DNA from: an uncultured Flavobacteriales bacterium
GTDB lineage: Bacteria; Bacteroidota; Bacteroidia; Flavobacteriales; Crocinitomicaceae
Direction of reading: 5' to 3'
Assembly: GCA_946886545.1 (NCBI GenBank)
Contig: CAMPIU010000099.1
Span: 1-8,771, forward strand
DNA length: 8,771 bases
Under the pieces are notes generated by a model that was not told where the DNA came from, made no database searches, and saw only the letters and a program-made list of their open reading frames with translations. Positions 6,668 through 8,771 of this stretch are shown here, piece after piece. The position numbers were made by a program, and so were the translations under genes. Position 1 is the first letter of the stretch, and every line of letters starts with the position of its first letter.

Positions 6668-7417
6668 TTAATCAAAAGTATGACTATTTTTTAATCTATC
6701 AAATAAATTAGTCAAATTTATTTCTTTCGGCCCGTCATTCAGATCGACAGCATACAATACCAATTCTGATTTAATGGATACATAAGAAAAATAAAGTTTG
6801 CTGGTTTTAGTTGCATTCAGACAAAAAACGACTCGCTCATAATCAAAAACATCATCTGAAGGATAAAGGACCAATTCAAATTCTTTCAGGTTTGTTACAT
6901 TAACATAATCAAATAACTCTTTAACTGTTGCATATTCCAGATCTGTATTACCCATCGTTTTGTATAGATCAGCTATCCTATTTTCTTTGATCTGATCCAA
7001 ATTCTCTTGAAAAAGTTTATATGAAAGTTCGTAAACCTTCAAGTTTTCAGGTATGTAAACGAAGGTGGGGCCTCTTCCATCGTTTACTTCAATGAACTGA
7101 TAATCTGTTTGTGTTTGGTTCAGCTTCTTCTGGAACTTCATTACATCCTCCACCCAATTGGAGTTTGCCATTCCAAGCCGTAAATCCAAGTAAATCGTAG
7201 TTCCGAATTTGTGATCCACCGCACCGCTGAATAGTAAGTTTGTTTTCTGTTTGTTAACTGATTGATTGAAAAGTTTCTCGAATTTTTCATAAACCTTCAC
7301 ATCCTCACTCATTTGTATTACTTTTTTAACCTTTGTCGGACTTAGACAAGCTGTGAGTAAACTCAAGATTAAAAAAGCTAAACTTGATTTAAAAATGTTT
7401 GTAAGTAAATGGTTCAT
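6668..7417 (-). CDS. lipoprotein of unknown function
   Basis: This is a 249-residue protein with a type II signal peptide: charged start, hydrophobic core (LAFLILSLL), and lipobox LTAC with C24 as the lipid-anchored residue. The residues after the cysteine (LSPTKVKK) are basic and lack the acidic surface-export signal described for some Bacteroidota lipoproteins, so it probably faces the periplasm. The rest mixes helices (VEDVMKFQKKLNQ, VYELSYKLFQENLDQIKENR) with beta-strands (FELVLYPSDD, VVFCLNA, LYFSYVSIKSELVLYAVDL), and I recognise no domain. It starts 12 bases after the BrkB-family stop and ends three bases before the first possible ATG of the repressor, so it is probably co-transcribed with the former. 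Its last codons contain the repressor promoter. Confidence 0.82.
   Translation of the reverse strand: MNHLLTNIFKSSLAFLILSLLTACLSPTKVKKVIQMSEDVKVYEKFEKLFNQSVNKQKTNLLFSGAVDHKFGTTIYLDLRLGMANSNWVEDVMKFQKKLNQTQTDYQFIEVNDGRGPTFVYIPENLKVYELSYKLFQENLDQIKENRIADLYKTMGNTDLEYATVKELFDYVNVTNLKEFELVLYPSDDVFDYERVVFCLNATKTSKLYFSYVSIKSELVLYAVDLNDGPKEINLTNLFDRLKNSHTFD
6673..6703 (-). promoter_or_regulatory. Bacteroidota-type promoter of the repressor gene
   Basis: On the minus strand TTTG (6703-6700) is followed after exactly 19 bases by TACTTTTG (6680-6673). Both boxes match the consensus fully and the spacing is within the usual range. Transcription should start near 6666-6670, giving a leader of roughly 11-15 bases to the ATG at 6655. 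The promoter lies inside the last codons of the lipoprotein gene, so the repressor can be expressed apart from the upstream cluster. Confidence 0.75.
6682..6713. promoter_or_regulatory. inverted repeat over the repressor promoter, candidate operator
   Basis: GACTATTTT (6682-6690) and AAATTAGTC (6705-6713) form 9-base arms with eight of nine positions complementary. They are separated by 14 bases, so the half-sites are 23 bases apart centre to centre, about two helical turns. One arm lies in the spacer between the promoter boxes and the other covers the upstream edge of the -33 box, a position that would block polymerase. Autoregulation by the XRE repressor is a natural guess. The region is AT-rich and also codes for the end of the lipoprotein, so chance is possible. 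Confidence 0.4.
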
Positions 7418-7429
7418 ATTGAATTTCTT

Positions 7430-8365
7430 TTACTCTTTTCTGCGTTTCTGCATATTTTGAAGCAATTTATGCACTTCGAAGATAATGGGTTTCCCGATCA
7501 GCTCCGAATACACTTTAATGAATTTCGCTCCGAGGAAAATGATTTGAGAGGAATAATACATCCATGCAAGGAAGATCAATAAAGTTCCTGCAATTCCCAT
7601 TTGGCTTCCGAAGAAGAAATTGGTAAGGTAAAACTTCAGACCTATTTGCCCGATATATAACAGACAGGATGTCAGTAAACCACCCGAAAGAGCCAGTTTC
7701 CAGACAACTCTTCCATCGTGGAGGAATTTGTAAACCAATGAAAATAAAATGGTATTAATTCCGATTGCAACGACATGTTCCAGTCCGCTCATCAGCCATT
7801 TTTGATGTAAATGAAGCGTCTCATATAACTTTCCGCTCACGGACATGAAAATTGTTTCTCCGGTGTAGAGTAATACAATGGCCACCCCAAATACAGCCAG
7901 CATGAAAACAGAAACCAATTTCGTAAAAACAGCAAACAGTATTTGGGTTTTTCGATCATCAATTTTCACATGAATATCGTAAAACTCATTAATACTTAGT
8001 CTAAGTGAAGAAATCAATCCTGAACTTGAAAACATCAAAGCAATGATCCCGATAATGTTGAGTATGACACTGCTCTTCTCAAAATGAACTTCAGATAGAA
8101 AGTCGAGAATCCCGGAGCTGTCTTTTAAACCGACCTGCTCTTCAAGTAATACTTTAATTAAACGCAGAATCTCTTCCTGTCCCAGAATGTTACCAAAACT
8201 AATTACAGCAAGATAAATAATCGGGATAATGGCAAAGACCGCATAATATGCCAGTGCCGCACCATGAAAAAAGGATTCTTCCTGGAAGAACTCAACAAAT
8301 GTTCTTTTGAAAAGTGTTTTAACCTCCTCCCAGCTAAGCTTTGGTATTTTTACTTTTGAGCTCAA
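7430..8365 (-). CDS. YihY/BrkB-family inner-membrane protein
   Basis: This is a 311-residue polytopic membrane protein of the YihY/virulence factor BrkB family (formerly mis-called ribonuclease BN). Its transport substrate or role is not established. About six membrane segments are visible, near residues 36-58, 98-118, 143-167, 196-214, 222-242 and 256-282. Family signatures are FHGAALAYYAVFAIIP (33-48), the SSGLISSLRLSINEFYDI stretch (114-131), and AGTLLIFLAWMYYSSQIIFL (259-278) followed by GAKF. The C-terminus is basic and cytoplasmic (MQKRRKE). The start codon is TTG at 8365: a stop lies three codons upstream in frame, and no ATG or GTG occurs before the first membrane segment. It overlaps the ATPase gene by 32 bases, suggesting translational coupling. 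Confidence 0.9.
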   Translation of the reverse strand: MSSKVKIPKLSWEEVKTLFKRTFVEFFQEESFFHGAALAYYAVFAIIPIIYLAVISFGNILGQEEILRLIKVLLEEQVGLKDSSGILDFLSEVHFEKSSVILNIIGIIALMFSSSGLISSLRLSINEFYDIHVKIDDRKTQILFAVFTKLVSVFMLAVFGVAIVLLYTGETIFMSVSGKLYETLHLHQKWLMSGLEHVVAIGINTILFSLVYKFLHDGRVVWKLALSGGLLTSCLLYIGQIGLKFYLTNFFFGSQMGIAGTLLIFLAWMYYSSQIIFLGAKFIKVYSELIGKPIIFEVHKLLQNMQKRRKE

Positions 8366-8771
8366 TGTGTTTCACTTTTTTAAGTGGCTTGTCCGCATAT
8401 AAAACAATCGTTTTTTTGTGCTTTGTTTTGAAAAATGATTTCCAATAAGCACCGAAGAAAACAGAATCTGTGAATTCCACTTCCAAACCACCATTTTGTA
8501 CAACTTTATATTCACAAGGTCGAAATAAAATTTTAGTTTCTCCCCTTTTTATTTCATTTAGTTCTCCAAAATACGCTCCCTCATTGAAATTAGAAGGATT
8601 AAAATAAAAAGCGTGAGGCGTATCTACCCTGCTCAATTTTCCTTTATGAAGAAATCCGATCTTTTGACACCACTGCATCACTTCATCTCCTTCATGAGAA
8701 ACAAGAATGCATAAAATATTCCGAATCTCAATCAATTGCTTGATATAAGCTCCGATTTTCAAACGTAAATG
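8334..8771 (-). CDS. ABC-transporter ATP-binding protein, C-terminal part (cut by window edge)
   Basis: Only the last 145 residues are in the window; the frame is open through base 8771. The apparent start at 8762 is a TTG inside the protein, not a real start. The visible part begins HLRLKIGAYIKQL, which follows the D-loop in MalK/PotA/FbpC-type ATPases. It continues with ILCILVSHEGDEV, containing the H-loop histidine, then HKGKLSRVDTPHAFYFNP and a GELN stretch typical of that group. The remaining 75 residues resemble a TOBE-type regulatory domain (ILFRPCEYKVV, VEFTDSVFFGAYW, LYADKPLKK). Walker A, Q-loop and signature would lie outside. The ATPase would drive uptake of a small solute such as an anion, metal or polyamine; no permease or binding protein is in view, so the substrate is open. 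The BrkB-family gene starts within its last 32 bases. Confidence 0.85.
   Translation of the reverse strand, partial: HLRLKIGAYIKQLIEIRNILCILVSHEGDEVMQWCQKIGFLHKGKLSRVDTPHAFYFNPSNFNEGAYFGELNEIKRGETKILFRPCEYKVVQNGGLEVEFTDSVFFGAYWKSFFKTKHKKTIVLYADKPLKKVKHIELKSKNTKA

Noticed and set aside
8373..8386. CACTT-TTTT-AAGTG hairpin near the BrkB start
   Set aside because: A five-base stem inside the ATPase coding sequence is too weak to be called a terminator or regulator.

Overview
The window looks like ordinary chromosome of a member of the Bacteroidota, most likely a Flavobacteriales-type organism. The evidence is the low GC content, starts without Shine-Dalgarno sequences, TAnnTTTG promoter -7 boxes, signal peptides ending in FSQ or IGQ, and a Bacteroidota-type XRE/S24 repressor and RecQ. 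No tRNA, rRNA, CRISPR array, insertion sequence or prophage is visible. Genes are tightly packed and no gene-free stretch exceeds about 110 bases.

Layout. Bases 1-83 hold a short TTAGG-like repeat and an imperfect stem-loop. Next, on the minus strand, come an exported protein of unknown function (84-1463) and ilvE (1550-2617), a branched-chain aminotransferase. A strong 15-bp hairpin terminator with T-runs on both strands separates these two. A divergent intergenic region (2618-2726) leads to a plus-strand exported protein with a DUF3298-like C-terminal part and eight cysteines (2727-3884). After 88 bases carrying a perfect 20-bp palindrome and a TAACTTTG box comes recQ (3973-5865). This is a RecQ helicase without HRDC and with a large extra segment before its zinc module.

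The right third is a minus-strand cluster. In transcription order it holds the C-terminal half of an ABC-transporter ATPase (runs off the window end, stop at 8334), a YihY/BrkB-family membrane protein with a TTG start overlapping the ATPase gene by 32 bases, a lipoprotein of unknown function, and a self-cleaving LexA/CI-like repressor. The repressor gene has a textbook Bacteroidota promoter buried in the 3' end of the lipoprotein gene. Its own 3' end overlaps the 3' end of recQ by 32 bases, tail to tail.

How the genes fit together. The ATPase, BrkB and lipoprotein genes could be read through as an envelope-related operon, with the repressor on its own promoter at the end. The neighbourhood of a RecA-type-cleavable repressor and a DNA-repair helicase is suggestive of a damage-response link, but this is inference. 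I found no clear evidence of an undescribed multi-gene system. The best leads are the repressor promoter with its inverted repeat, the palindrome where the recQ -33 box should be, the RecQ insertion, and the cysteine-rich DUF3298-like protein.
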